From Sphingomonadales bacterium (GTDB lineage Bacteria; Pseudomonadota; Alphaproteobacteria; Sphingomonadales; Kordiimonadaceae): 51,351 nucleotides of DNA. The stretch covers positions 1-51,351 of the forward strand of contig JAALKD010000021.1 in assembly GCA_011088215.1 (NCBI GenBank), read 5' to 3'. Under the pieces are notes generated by a model, which did not search any database, had not been told where the DNA came from, and saw nothing but the letters and a program-made list of their open reading frames with translations. Positions 1 through 9,151 of the stretch are shown one piece after another (within the stretch, counting starts at the first letter, position 1; each line of letters opens with the position of its first letter). Both the position numbers and the translations under genes were made by a program.

Positions 1-1605
1 TTTGGAGTGCAGGCCTGTGTCCAGCACAAGCCGTATGGCACGCCACAACTCGGACCCTAATCGGCCAAAGTCTGAATATGGGTCAGTATAGGTGCCGCTC
101 ATTTCCTTGGCGAGAACCTCGGAGTACAAACCCCAGCCTTCCGAGTAGGCAGTGAAATTGGCTTGTGTCCTGAAGGTGGGCACGCTTTCCAGTTCCTGCT
201 GAATCGCGATCTGCATATGGTGGCCGGGTAGGCCTTCATGATACGCAATCACTTCCAGCTCGCCTTTGGGCATGGCGGTCATGTCCGACAGGTGCGCATA
301 ATAAATGCCGGGTCGCGACCCATCGGGCGTACCCTGGAAATAATGTTGGGCGCCGCCTGGTTGCTCGCGGAAGGGTTCTACTCGCCGTACTTCCAGATCA
401 GCTTTTGGTAGAATGCCGAAATAATCTGGCAACTTCGATTTTATGTTGTTGATCGCTGCGGTTGCATCGTCGATGTAGCCCTGGCGGCCTTCGTCTGTGT
501 CGGGGTAATAGTGGCGACGGTCGTCTTTGTTTTCCCGCAGAGAGGCAAAAAACGCGACCAGGTCACCGTCAAAGCCCACACTTTCCTTGATCGCTTCCAT
601 TTGCGCTTTAATGCGCGCCACTTCGCTCAGGCCAAGCTGGTGAATTTCATCAGCGGTCATATCGGTGGTGGTTTGGTTGGCTAGCCGTTCGTTATAGTAG
701 GCTTCGCCGTTCGGCAGCGTGCTAACGCCTGCCGACATATCTGGAGTGTTTTTGATGTCTTCTTCCAGCCAGGCGATCAGGCGTTCGTAAGCTGGTTGCC
801 ATTCGTCAACCAGAGCGGCCCTAGCGGCTTTGGTCAGCTGGTCGGCTTTCGCTTGGTCGATGGTGCCTGCATCCAGCAGGGTTTTTATCTTGCCTTGGGC
901 ATCGGCCCAGATGGAGCTGTCGTTGTCCGCGGTGAATGGTGAACCTGTGATAATTTGGCGGGCGCTGTCGATTGATCCCTCGAAAGCAAAGCGCGGTGGA
1001 CGCACACCGGTGGCAGCATTTTCCTTCGACAGGGTGATCAACTGATCAAGCGCAACCGCTGTTCCTTTAATGCGCGAAATGTAGGCTTCCATATCGGCAG
1101 CGTCTTCCACCCGGTGAAAAGCGATCAGCAGCTGCGGGAAGAAGCTGTGAACAGCATTCATCTGCTCAAAAATATAGGCATTGGTGCGGTATTTGTCGGC
1201 GGCTTTATTTGCTGCCAGCTGATGCGCCCAGATATCGTAGGATGTTTTGGCATCATCACTTAGTTTGTTATAGTCGAAGCTGGCCATCATTTCGGTTACA
1301 CTTGCGCGTTTCCATGCCAATTGCATGTCTTGGGCTGCATTCGAAAAGTCATCAATTTTATCATTATCGGTTTTGCGACCAAGGAAGGTTAGCCCAATTG
1401 GGCTGAAGTTCAACTCGGTTTCAAATTGTCCTTCGAACCATTCATTCAACCGTGCACTTTCGGCCTGCATAACAGCGGCCGACACCACCTCGGTGGTAGC
1501 CCCTTGTGTGGTGTTGTTGCTGGCGGGTTCGCAAGCTGCAAGGGCTGTAGACGCCATTAACGCGATAACCAGGCGGTTTAAAGATGGTTTGACTGAAGGC
1601 TTCAT
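1..1605 (-). CDS. DUF885 family lipoprotein (C-terminus cut by window edge)
   Basis: The frame is open from an ATG at 1605 to base 1, so the C-terminus lies outside the window. The N-terminus has a basic n-region, a hydrophobic stretch and a lipobox (STALAACEP, Cys about residue 25), so the product should be an exported lipoprotein. The motif HEGLPGHHMQ near residue 460 is the HExxxxHH-type signature of DUF885 proteins, a family of predicted zinc-dependent peptidase-like hydrolases. The tail ending VLDTGLHSK is also typical of the family shortly before its C-terminus. Family assignment is firm; the substrate is unknown. A terminator-like hairpin lies about 120 bases upstream of the start. Confidence 0.85.
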   Translation of the reverse strand, partial: MKPSVKPSLNRLVIALMASTALAACEPASNNTTQGATTEVVSAAVMQAESARLNEWFEGQFETELNFSPIGLTFLGRKTDNDKIDDFSNAAQDMQLAWKRASVTEMMASFDYNKLSDDAKTSYDIWAHQLAANKAADKYRTNAYIFEQMNAVHSFFPQLLIAFHRVEDAADMEAYISRIKGTAVALDQLITLSKENAATGVRPPRFAFEGSIDSARQIITGSPFTADNDSSIWADAQGKIKTLLDAGTIDQAKADQLTKAARAALVDEWQPAYERLIAWLEEDIKNTPDMSAGVSTLPNGEAYYNERLANQTTTDMTADEIHQLGLSEVARIKAQMEAIKESVGFDGDLVAFFASLRENKDDRRHYYPDTDEGRQGYIDDATAAINNIKSKLPDYFGILPKADLEVRRVEPFREQPGGAQHYFQGTPDGSRPGIYYAHLSDMTAMPKGELEVIAYHEGLPGHHMQIAIQQELESVPTFRTQANFTAYSEGWGLYSEVLAKEMSGTYTDPYSDFGRLGSELWRAIRLVLDTGLHSK

Positions 1606-1727
1606 GCGGGGTCTCTTTCCAATTGCAGATTTTGTGAAAATTTGGCGAACAATTGCGCGGGCGCAGCGACGAGTCAAGAAAAGCGCGATAGGTCGAAAGT
1701 TTACGCAGACCGATGGAATTGAAAAGT

Positions 1728-1754
1728 AAAAAAAGGCTCCGCAAAAGCGAAGCC
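1728..1754 (-). terminator. Rho-independent terminator-like hairpin, minus strand
   Basis: On the minus strand an 8-bp stem (GGCTTCGC / GCGGAGCC, with one G-U pair) closes a TTTT loop and is followed by seven T. No protein gene on the minus strand ends just upstream of it. It therefore ends either a small RNA or a leader transcript of the DUF885 gene, whose start codon is about 120 bases further on. Confidence 0.6.
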
Positions 1755-1862
1755 AAATTACTAGGGGGATATCATCCTGAATTAGGGCCCAGGATTTAAT
1801 TGGCCGACCCTGACATTTGGGGGGGAGGGGGGAGAGTGTCAGGACCGGCCATTATGACGGTA
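1728..1862 (-). ncRNA. Candidate small RNA or attenuated leader with G/C-rich looped hairpin
   Basis: An imperfect 14-bp inverted repeat (1802-1815 and 1837-1850, two mismatches) encloses a 21-base loop that is almost entirely purine on the plus strand and C-rich on the minus strand. About 50 bases downstream on the minus strand is a strong intrinsic terminator. A structured segment followed by a terminator, with no reading frame, suggests a short RNA or a transcription attenuator. The 5' end is not determined; I see no convincing -35/-10 pair. It matches no RNA family that I recognise. Confidence 0.35.
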
Positions 1863-2067
1863 AACCGTCAAATCTGTTTGCCGCTGGGTGGTCACCGATG
1901 TGATTGCCCTGTGGCGATTAGCTGTATATAGGTTGGTAAAAGCGGTAATAAAACCCGTTTAAATGACAAACCAGCCATGCGTAAAACGCATAGCTAATCG
2001 GAGAAGCCTCTTTATGTGCCCGTGCATATTTGCGGCATTGAGATGGAAAAATTAGGGAGATGTGCCA

Positions 2068-3749
2068 GTGAAACGAACATATCATGTTGTTTTAACAGCG
2101 ATTATTTTGGGCGTTTCGGTCTCCGGAGGTGCTGCAATTGGCCAAGCAAGACATGCAGATTACGCCGCCGTTCGCGAGGCGATTGATCAGCGTGAGGTTG
2201 AAGGCCCTCTTTTGAAGGCTGCAATTGATGCCGGGGATTATGATGCGCTCCGGCTTTGGGGTTGAGTGGCAATGACGCATGCCCAGTGATTCGCCCATAT
2301 GTGGCCAGTGATAACCCCGATATTGTTGTTGCTGCTCTTGCTGGTTTGGCCAACTGTCGTGATACTGGTTCGTTTGCGGCGGTATACGAGTTGGCGGCAT
2401 CCTCCGGGCATCGTATAATTCAGGCAGCAGCATTAAAGGCGTTGGCATTCACTACAGCGGAGCTGGATCGTAGACCACATAGCGGCCTTGTTGCGGAGGT
2501 TTTGCAAAGTGAGGCACCTGAGGCAATGAAAGCTGCTGCGATTTATGGCCTGATGCAAAGCATAACCTATTCTGGTCTGTCGCCGTCCGATTTGCCCGCA
2601 TTGGACTTTGCACTGTTGCTGGAGCAAGCGGCTAAGCCCGGGCCGGCGAGCATACAGGCCGCCTATTTGCTGGCCCGGCTCGCGGGATTGAGCAGCGTTT
2701 ACACGCCGGATGGGGTTATGGCGGCGATAGAGGGCGGGGCGATGCCAGAGCAGCAATATGTGCTGGCCAAGGTGCTTGCCCAGTTCGGCGATGCGGCCAG
2801 CCCATTTTTGATCAAGTTAGCAGCAAATGATGACTATCGGCTGGCAATGAGCGCGCTGCGCGGTCTTGGTGGTCTTACCGATGCAGCGAGCATGGCGTTA
2901 ATCGAGCAATCGTTGTCGCACGAGAATCCGGCCTTTCGGCATTTGGCAGTTACAGCGCTTTCAGCTCGAAATCAGGGTGATGCCTCTACTACAGCACAGG
3001 TTGTTGCCCTTACCAGTGATAAAAACCCCTGGGTGGCGGTAACAGCGTTGCGCGGACTGATGCGGCGCGCGCCCGACCGGGCCTTATCAATCGCCGAGGC
3101 GTGGATTGCTGGCGATGATTATTACCGCGCTTTTGTCGCATTAGGCATGTTGGCCCAGTCCGATGAGGGCAAGGCGATACTGACAGACTACACCGCGGCG
3201 CATCCGGGCACTATTCGCGGGCGTGAAGCCGCTATTGCGCTCGATCCATCGATCGAAGCGATTAGACAGCCGCGCAAAACACCGTCGGTATCGCTGCTTC
3301 GCTCATACAGTAACCGCGCACTGGTTCTGGAGACCACACGTGGCGCAATCTGCATCGCACCTTTGGCCGAAGCACCCTATGCCGCCGCCAATTTTATGCT
3401 GTTGGCGGACGCTGGTAAAATGGACGGCATGCTATGGCATCGGGTTATCCCGAATTTTGTTACCCAGGCAGGCCAATCAGAAGACTTCAGTCTGGCCACG
3501 TGGGGCACAATCCGTGAGGAATGGGGTGCGCAGTCCCACGAAGTTGGCACTGTTGGTGTCGCAACCGCCGGACCGGACACTGGCAGCGCTCAGTTTTTCA
3601 TCAACACTGCGCATAACTTGCATCTGGATGGTCGTTATACGGTTTTCGGAAAAGTGGTTGATGGCATGGATGCTGCGAAAGCGTTGCAAGAGGGTGATGT
3701 GATCGAAAAAGCCACGACCGTTCCGAACTCAAACGCCACTTGCAGGTGA
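2068..3749 (+). pseudogene. Frameshifted HEAT-repeat cyclophilin-type peptidyl-prolyl isomerase
   Basis: Two overlapping frames form one protein. The first (GTG at 2068, stop at 2265) encodes a signal peptide (MKRTYHVVLTAIILGVS) and the start of an alpha-helical repeat domain. The second (about 2256 to 3749) continues with HEAT-like repeats for about 330 residues and a C-terminal cyclophilin domain (from about RALVLETTRGAIC, with FINTAHNLHLDGRYTVFG). Reading through requires a -1 shift near 2262. The GTG at 2068 is preferred over 2062 because AGGGAG lies 8 bases upstream of it. The local bases are not a canonical slippery heptamer, so a one-base deletion or a sequencing error is more likely than programmed shifting. 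If intact, the product would be a periplasmic or surface folding factor with a helical-repeat arm. Confidence 0.7.
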
Positions 3750-3758
3750 AATCTGTCC

Positions 3759-4652
3759 CTAGATGATGTTGCTCTCGGCGCGAATTTGCCGAATCATGAA
3801 ATCCCGGAACAGGGCAACCCTGAGCGAGCCGCGCAGTTCCGGTGGATAGCAATAATAACTATTGAAAGGAGTGCCATCAATCTCCGGTAATATCCGCACC
3901 AGTTTCTGCCGGTTGTGGACCAGATAGTCGGGCAGCACAGCAATGCCGATGCCCGCTTCCACTGCATGCATTACGCCGTAGAGGTTGTTGACCTCCAGTC
4001 GCGGTTTGCGTTGATGCGTTTCCTTGCCCACGTCCAGAAGCCAGTTCAGGCCTTTGATAACCGGCGATTTGCTGATGCCGACAGTGATCAGATCATGGCT
4101 GTCCAAATCAGCAGTGGTAACTGGTGTACCCTTGCGCGCCAAATACTCGGGGCTGGCATAAATATGGCTATGAAAAGTGGCGAGCGGGCGTTGGATCAAG
4201 TCTGCCTGCTGGGGTTCATGCAGCCTGATGGCCACATCAGCCTGGCCAGCAGACAGATCCAGGTCGTTGTCATCCAGAATGATTTTTAGGTCAATTTCCG
4301 GGTACTCAAGAATAAATTGTTCCAGATGCGGGGTTAACCACACGGCGCCGAATGTCACCATGGTGGTAACCCGTAACAGGCCAGAGGGCCGCTCGCGCGA
4401 TTCCATCAACTTACGTTCGGTCTCGTCAATGCGGTGTACAACATCGCGGGCCGTAGCATACAGGTCCTGGCCTTCTTGAGTCAGCACAAGGCCACGCGCA
4501 TGGCGGGTGAAAAGCGATACATTCAGGCTTTCTTCCAGCGCGCGAATTTGGCGGCTCACCGCAGATTGGCTGCAGTTCAGCCTATCGCCGGCGGCGGTGA
4601 AACTGCCGCTGTCAGCAACAGTGTGGAATATGCGAAGTCTGTCCCAGTCCAT
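3759..4652 (-). CDS. LysR-family transcriptional regulator
   Basis: The 297-residue protein has the full family length. An N-terminal winged helix-turn-helix (FTAAGDRLNCSQSAVSRQ, residues about 18-35) is followed by the LysR substrate-binding domain with the FGAVWLTPHL and PEIDLKIILDD patterns. It ends 10 bases from the convergent cyclophilin gene and is divergent from the small winged-helix gene at 4809, with about 155 bases between. The effector is not predictable. The target may be its own promoter and the divergent gene, as is usual for the family. Confidence 0.9.
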   Translation of the reverse strand: MDWDRLRIFHTVADSGSFTAAGDRLNCSQSAVSRQIRALEESLNVSLFTRHARGLVLTQEGQDLYATARDVVHRIDETERKLMESRERPSGLLRVTTMVTFGAVWLTPHLEQFILEYPEIDLKIILDDNDLDLSAGQADVAIRLHEPQQADLIQRPLATFHSHIYASPEYLARKGTPVTTADLDSHDLITVGISKSPVIKGLNWLLDVGKETHQRKPRLEVNNLYGVMHAVEAGIGIAVLPDYLVHNRQKLVRILPEIDGTPFNSYYCYPPELRGSLRVALFRDFMIRQIRAESNII

Positions 4653-4808
4653 CTAGGTCCTCCAAGGTTGTGGCACTATTCCACTCTGGTCCGGCATCTG
4701 CAAGAAAATCGAGAAATAGAGTGTGCAAAAGTCAATAGCGAAACGATATATTTACCTATTGTCCCTAGCGTGATGGCGACTGAATGGGATTGGCGGTAGA
4801 GGCTTGCA

Positions 4809-5096
4809 ATGAGCGACCGAGAAATATTGCAGCAGGCAGCGACGATATTTCGGGACCATTATCCCGGACTGTCCGCCGAGTCAGTGATTGCTTTTATCCT
4901 GATCTCGGACCACGGCGAGCCGACAATTACAGACATATCAACAGCTATTGGTCTGCAGGAACAGCAGATATTTCAGCATATGGCGCCGCTTCGGGCCGCG
5001 GGTTTGATCACCGTTGAAGCTGCGCAAGGCGGCACGACAAAAATATTACTGACAGCGACTGGCCAACAAACCAAAGACATGCTGATGGGAATGTAG
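4809..5096 (+). CDS. Small winged-helix (MarR/ArsR-like) DNA-binding protein
   Basis: The 95-residue protein starts at an ATG with AGAGG six bases upstream. Residues about 35-80 read as a winged helix: TDISTAIGLQEQQIFQHMAPL as recognition segment, then LRAAGLITVE and a beta-wing ending KILLTATG. This is the core of a MarR-like regulator without the dimerisation extensions, so it is shorter than the family norm of about 140 residues. It sits between a divergent LysR gene and a convergent amidohydrolase gene. Function beyond DNA binding is not evident. Confidence 0.65.
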   Translation: MSDREILQQAATIFRDHYPGLSAESVIAFILISDHGEPTITDISTAIGLQEQQIFQHMAPLRAAGLITVEAAQGGTTKILLTATGQQTKDMLMGM

Positions 5097-5122
5097 TCGC
5101 TTTGCGAGCCCCTCATGACAAA

Positions 5123-5935
5123 TTATAATTTGAAAACCCGTTGTGCGTTGCCAAACAGGAAAGCGTCCTTTTGTTTCTGAGACAGTTCAAGTACATCAAG
5201 TTTCGTCAGACACTGGGCTGGCGATAACATAGGCCAGTTGGTTCCAAACATAACCCGACTGGAGCCTATATCCTTCATATAAGCGACGAAATCGGGCGGC
5301 AAGCGGTGGACGGCGTAGGCAGACGTATCCACATAGAAATTCGGGAATTTGATAGTGAGTGAGATCAGTTCGTCCACCCACGGGAAACCTACATGGCCGC
5401 CGACTACAACCAGTTCCGGGAAATCCAGCAATACATCCTCAAGATAGGGAATAGGCCGCCCGGTTTCTGATCGTAGGAGCGGGCCTGTGTGGCCGATTTG
5501 GGTGCAAAGTGGAACGCCCGCGTCAACACAAGCGGCATAAACCGGGTAATAGAGTCGGTCGTTGGGTGGCAGGTTCCAGAGCCATGGTACGATACGAACC
5601 CCGACAAAACGTTTCCCGTCCACCCATTTGCGAATATCGCGCACCGCTTCCATCGGTTTTGTGATGTCAACTGCGGCGAGCCCGCGAAACCGGTCTGGTG
5701 CGGCATTGATGTGGGCATCAACTTCTTCGTTGCTTATCAGAGAGCCCTGAGGTCCATGCCACGCGGAAAGCAATGCGGTTTTTACATTGGCGGCGTTCAT
5801 TGCGGCCAGCGTTGCCTGAACGGTTGGAACCAATGGCTCGTTCACTTGATTGGTCCAACGGAGAAGAGTTTCTAGCCATGGTGCCTGCGCCATACGCTCG
5901 GTGGTTATCTGTGCCCACACATCAATTGCACTCAT
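5123..5935 (-). CDS. Amidohydrolase family 2 (metal-dependent TIM-barrel hydrolase)
   Basis: The 270-residue product belongs to the amidohydrolase-related family (PF04909, as in ACMS decarboxylase and other metal-dependent decarboxylases and hydrolases). Recognisable elements are FRGLAAVDITKP, VGVRIVPWLWNLPPND, IGHTGP (metal-site His), VVVGGHVGFPW and VMFGTNWPML near the C-terminus. The usual N-terminal HxH is not obvious, which leaves catalytic status open. The start at 5935 has GGAGA eight bases upstream; a longer frame up to 6064 would cover the palindromic operator and is unlikely. It is divergent from the MarR gene at 6014 and probably its target. Confidence 0.8.
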   Translation of the reverse strand: MSAIDVWAQITTERMAQAPWLETLLRWTNQVNEPLVPTVQATLAAMNAANVKTALLSAWHGPQGSLISNEEVDAHINAAPDRFRGLAAVDITKPMEAVRDIRKWVDGKRFVGVRIVPWLWNLPPNDRLYYPVYAACVDAGVPLCTQIGHTGPLLRSETGRPIPYLEDVLLDFPELVVVGGHVGFPWVDELISLTIKFPNFYVDTSAYAVHRLPPDFVAYMKDIGSSRVMFGTNWPMLSPAQCLTKLDVLELSQKQKDAFLFGNAQRVFKL

Positions 5936-5950
5936 TACAAGTCTCCATCG

Positions 5951-5980
5951 ATTAAATACTTCAGTACTGTAGTATTTAAT
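5951..5980. promoter_or_regulatory. 30-bp palindrome, likely MarR operator
   Basis: Ten-base arms ATTAAATACT and AGTATTTAAT are perfect reverse complements. The 10-base centre holds a further perfect palindrome, CAGTACTG, so 14 of 15 base pairs of the whole 30 bp are symmetric. It lies 15 bases upstream of the amidohydrolase start and 33 bases upstream of the divergent marR-type start, the expected position for an autoregulatory MarR operator that controls both genes. Confidence 0.7.
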
Positions 5981-6013
5981 GTAAGATGAATTCCGTAATA
6001 TCAAGGATAATTT

Positions 6014-6442
6014 ATGTCTGCGTCTAAACACCGATTGTATTTTCTTCTCCAAACAACTGCGCACCGCCTCAAAAAGCAGGCCGATGCAGCATTGTTGGCA
6101 GATGGGTCACTCACCACAGCGCAGGCGGCTGTGATGGGGATAATTGCGTCACAGGGCCCGGTTAGCCAGCGACATGTTGCTAGTGTTTTATCACTGCGGG
6201 AAAGCGCGATGACACCGATGGTGGCACGGCTGGTAAATGGAGGCTTTGTTTCCAAGGCTCGATCAACAGTAGACCAGCGCGCTTGGCAATTGGAACTTAC
6301 CGAACAAGGCGCAGCCGCCTTGCAGACAGTTCAGGCGTCTTTTGCAAAAGTAAACGCTGTTATAGACGAGACACTCGGGCTTGAAGGCGTTGAAGACATG
6401 GCGAGTGCGCTGAAAAAGATTCTTTCGGCTATGGACGCTTAG
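6014..6442 (+). CDS. MarR-family transcriptional regulator
   Basis: The 142-residue protein has the standard MarR length and layout: an N-terminal dimerisation helix (RLYFLLQTTAHRLKKQADA), a winged helix with SQRHVASVLSLRESAMTPMV as the recognition region, a wing (GGFVSKARSTVDQRAWQLELT) and C-terminal helices. It is transcribed divergently from an amidohydrolase gene with a strong palindrome between them, so control of that enzyme is likely. The ligand is unknown. Confidence 0.9.
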   Translation: MSASKHRLYFLLQTTAHRLKKQADAALLADGSLTTAQAAVMGIIASQGPVSQRHVASVLSLRESAMTPMVARLVNGGFVSKARSTVDQRAWQLELTEQGAAALQTVQASFAKVNAVIDETLGLEGVEDMASALKKILSAMDA

Positions 6443-6444
6443 CT

Positions 6445-6480
6445 AAAAAAGCAGCGGCTAAAGAATACTCAACCGCAGCT
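6445..6480 (-). terminator. Terminator of trxB
   Basis: On the minus strand AGCTGCGG and CCGCTGCT form an 8-bp stem with one mismatch, followed by six T. It lies 33 bases past the stop codon of the thioredoxin reductase gene. Confidence 0.55.
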
Positions 6481-6512
6481 TTGTCTATCTGTTTGACTAG
6501 CTACTGTTGTTG

Positions 6513-7475
6513 TTATTCAGCGGCCTTAGCGTGCTCCATTCCAGCAATATATTTCTCGGCCTCAAGGGCCGCCATGCAGCCCATGCCAGCAGCCGTTACC
6601 GCTTGGCGATATATTTTGTCGGTCACATCACCAGCGGCATATACGCCTGGAATATTTGTTGACGTACTGTCGGCTTCCTTGATGATATATCCTTCATCGT
6701 CCATGGGTAGCTGGCCTTTGAAAATCTGGGTGGATGGTACGTGGCCAATCGCAATAAACACGCCGTGTACACCAAGCTCAGTAATTTCGCCTGTGAGTGT
6801 GCTTTTAAGGCGCACGCCGGTGACGCCCAAAGGCTCTTCGGTGCCAACGACTTCGTCGAGAACATGATTCCATTGAACTTCAATATTTGCTGCCGCAAAA
6901 AGCCGGTCCTGCAGGATTTTTTCAGACCGTAACTCGTCGCGGCGGTGAACCAGCGTTACCTTCGAGCATATGTTCGATAAATACAATGCTTCCTCAACTG
7001 CGGTATTGCCGCCACCGACCACGATCACTTCTTTGCCGCGGTAAAAGAAACCATCGCAAGTGGCGCAAGCTGATACGCCGTAACCATTGAATTTTTCTTC
7101 CGAAGGTAGGCCAAGCCAGCGTGCCTGGGCACCGGTTGCCACCACAATGGTGTCAGCGGTGTATATCGTGCCACTGTCTCCGACGGCACGTTTTGGCACT
7201 GCTTTTAGGTCAACTTCGTTGATCAGGTCGTAGATGATTTCTGTACCGACATTTTCAGCCTGCTGGCGCATCGCTTCCATAAGTTCTGGGCCTTGTACCG
7301 CATCGGCAAAGCCTGGGTAATTTTCAACGTCAGTGGTGATGGTCAACTGCCCACCAGCCTGCATGCCGGTTACGATCATGGGCTGAATATTGGCGCGGGC
7401 TGCATAAATCGCGGCGGTGTAACCCGCCGGGCCTGAACCAATGATCAGCATTTTGCTGTGTTTAGTGTCGCTCAT
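6513..7475 (-). CDS. trxB: Thioredoxin-disulfide reductase
   Basis: The 320-residue flavoprotein reduces thioredoxin with NADPH in the cytoplasm. It has the FAD-binding motif [16 protein letters not shown] near the N-terminus, the redox-active ACATCDG (CxxC, about residues 138-141), the NADPH-binding [13 protein letters not shown] and the C-terminal FAD motif [10 protein letters not shown]. Length and motif order match bacterial TrxB exactly. AAGGAT lies 8 bases upstream of the ATG. A short perfect inverted repeat (7500-7515) lies just 5' of the ribosome-binding site. Confidence 0.97.
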   Translation of the reverse strand: MSDTKHSKMLIIGSGPAGYTAAIYAARANIQPMIVTGMQAGGQLTITTDVENYPGFADAVQGPELMEAMRQQAENVGTEIIYDLINEVDLKAVPKRAVGDSGTIYTADTIVVATGAQARWLGLPSEEKFNGYGVSACATCDGFFYRGKEVIVVGGGNTAVEEALYLSNICSKVTLVHRRDELRSEKILQDRLFAAANIEVQWNHVLDEVVGTEEPLGVTGVRLKSTLTGEITELGVHGVFIAIGHVPSTQIFKGQLPMDDEGYIIKEADSTSTNIPGVYAAGDVTDKIYRQAVTAAGMGCMAALEAEKYIAGMEHAKAAE

Positions 7476-7499
7476 AACCGAAATCCTTCTGGTGCTTAG

Positions 7500-7515
7500 G
7501 CAATAGTGCTATTGC
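7500..7515 (-). promoter_or_regulatory. Short perfect inverted repeat upstream of trxB
   Basis: GCAATAG and CTATTGC are perfect 7-base arms with a 2-base centre. The repeat ends 24 bases before the trxB start codon. It may be a repressor site; a 2-base loop is too tight for an RNA hairpin without opening base pairs. Confidence 0.35.
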
Positions 7516-7716
7516 GTGCGGCCCTTTACATAATGGCTGGATCGGAAAAAGCCAATAGAATGTCGGGGTTTTCACGATGGATTACACCGATAAGTATGAT
7601 CGAATGCGGCGATTTGTTTCTGTCAGGAGTGATTTTCAAGCTAGAGTGATCTGCTTGAGAAGCTACACGGTGCCTGATACGTTGAGATGAAGCTTCACAG
7701 AATAAAGGGAAAGATC

Positions 7717-8319
7717 GTGATTACATTGTTTTGGTGCCCGCGTACACGGGCCGCACGCGCGCTATGGATGTTGGAGGAACTTGGTCAGCCGTTTGAAGTC
7801 AAACAAATCGATATTCGCGATGAGGACTCAAAAAATAACCCGATGTTTCGCGCTGCTAGCCCTATGGGCAAGGTGCCAGCTTTGATGGACGATGAGGTTT
7901 TGATCTCGGATTCGGCTGCCATATGCCTGTATTTGGCAGACCGCTACGCTGATGCGGGCCTTGCACCAGCCTTCGATTCACCGGGCCGGGGACGTTTTCT
8001 TTATTGGATGATGTTCACGCCTGGGGTTCTGGAGCCGGCCATGGCGGAAAAGTTTGGCGGCTGGGAAACCAACAAACTTTCTCACGGCTGGGGCGACTTT
8101 GACAGTATGATCGAAACGCTGGAAAGTGGCTTGAAACAGGGGCCATGGTTGATGGGCGAAAGCTTCAGCGCCGCCGATGTAGTGGTAGGCTCGTCTGCCA
8201 ACTTCTTGAAGATGTTCAATATCCTGCCTGACAGTCCTGTGATCGAAGCCTATATCGCACGCTGCCTGGAGCGCCCAGCGTACCAGCGAACTATCGCGCG
8301 CGACGATACGGCAGACTAG
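7717..8319 (+). CDS. Glutathione S-transferase family protein
   Basis: The 200-residue product starts at a GTG preceded by AAGGGA; this start aligns with family members that begin MITLFWCPRTR. The N-terminal thioredoxin-like domain contains SPMGKVPALMDD (the cis-Pro region) and ISDSAAICLYLADRY (the Glu/Asp-Ser glutathione-binding motif). The C-terminal helical domain contains GESFSAADVVVGS (N-capping box). It conjugates or handles glutathione adducts; the specific substrate is unknown. An upstream ATG at 7687 lacks a good ribosome-binding site. Confidence 0.88.
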   Translation: MITLFWCPRTRAARALWMLEELGQPFEVKQIDIRDEDSKNNPMFRAASPMGKVPALMDDEVLISDSAAICLYLADRYADAGLAPAFDSPGRGRFLYWMMFTPGVLEPAMAEKFGGWETNKLSHGWGDFDSMIETLESGLKQGPWLMGESFSAADVVVGSSANFLKMFNILPDSPVIEAYIARCLERPAYQRTIARDDTAD

Positions 8320-9120
8320 CTAGGCAGCCAATGCGGTTTCTGGTGTCTTAGCCTCTGCAATTGCTTCAGGACGTGTCTGGGCACTTACGTTAGCCGCGGC
8401 CAGATAGTGGCTTGGCTCAGCAATATTCAGCGCGGTGCGCACATCCGCGTATGGCTGGGTTAGCAATTGCTCCCAGTCCTGACCCGGCAACCATGCCGCT
8501 TTGCGGCCTGCCCGGTATGCCTGCCAAACGGCCTTAAGCACACCGTTGCCGGGGAACTGCCGACTGTATTTAACCGCGCCCATAGCGGCGATGGCGGCAA
8601 AACCCAGGCTTTTGGTTTGCGGGTATGAAAAAGCGACAACGCATATTTCGCCCAAGCCATCGCGGCCAAAGCCTGAAACCACATGCCACAGGTCGTGCAT
8701 TTCGCGGGTGCGCATAGTGTAGCGTTCCAGTTCTGCGTGGCTCATGCCTTCGTAGGCTTCCTCGCTGGCCTCAACCAAACCTTCAGCGGTGATACCCTCG
8801 CGGGTCATGAAGTCCAGATATACTCGGCCAAGCGACCCTTCGGGTAGCTGGGCGAGAGATGCGCGGTCCGCCAATGTGTCCAGCAAGTCAATGTCATTTT
8901 TTAGGATATTGGCGCCAATATCCGTTTTAGCGAAACGCTTGTATTGCTTCCAAAGCGACTTGCCGGTCAGCGAGCGCATGATGGTGAACACCTGTTTGGT
9001 GTCCTCTGGTTCAGCCATCAGGGCGCGTAGGGCATTCCATGCAGTGCGAAACGCCATTTTTGGTGGTATATATGTTTCACTTGTAGCTGAAAGTGGTGCT
9101 GTTGCTGCTGAAGTTGCCAT
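8320..9120 (-). CDS. Coq4 family protein (copy 1)
   Basis: The 266-residue protein carries the Coq4 hallmark HDLWHVVSGFGRDGLGE (HDxxHxxxGxxxxxxGE) about residues 145-161, the metal-binding motif of this ubiquinone-biosynthesis family. In eukaryotes COQ4 acts on C1 of the quinone head group; the bacterial role is inferred. The ATG at 9120 (MATSAATAPL) has AAGGA nine bases upstream and is preferred over 9141, which has none. It abuts the convergent GST gene, the two stop codons being adjacent. The paralogue at 9333 lies upstream in the same orientation. Confidence 0.85.
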   Translation of the reverse strand: MATSAATAPLSATSETYIPPKMAFRTAWNALRALMAEPEDTKQVFTIMRSLTGKSLWKQYKRFAKTDIGANILKNDIDLLDTLADRASLAQLPEGSLGRVYLDFMTREGITAEGLVEASEEAYEGMSHAELERYTMRTREMHDLWHVVSGFGRDGLGEICVVAFSYPQTKSLGFAAIAAMGAVKYSRQFPGNGVLKAVWQAYRAGRKAAWLPGQDWEQLLTQPYADVRTALNIAEPSHYLAAANVSAQTRPEAIAEAKTPETALAA

Positions 9121-9151
9121 TTTGAATATCCTTATCGACATAATTGTTAGT

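Noticed and set aside
2254..2266. Programmed -1 frameshifting in the cyclophilin gene
   Set aside because: The in-frame bases (CTT TGG GGT TGA) do not form an X XXY YYZ slippery heptamer and no stable downstream stem is apparent, so error or mutation is more likely.
5123..6064. Longer 313-residue start for the amidohydrolase
   Set aside because: The extra 43 residues are basic and unrelated to the family, would span the MarR operator and overlap the divergent MarR gene; the ATG at 5935 has a proper ribosome-binding site.
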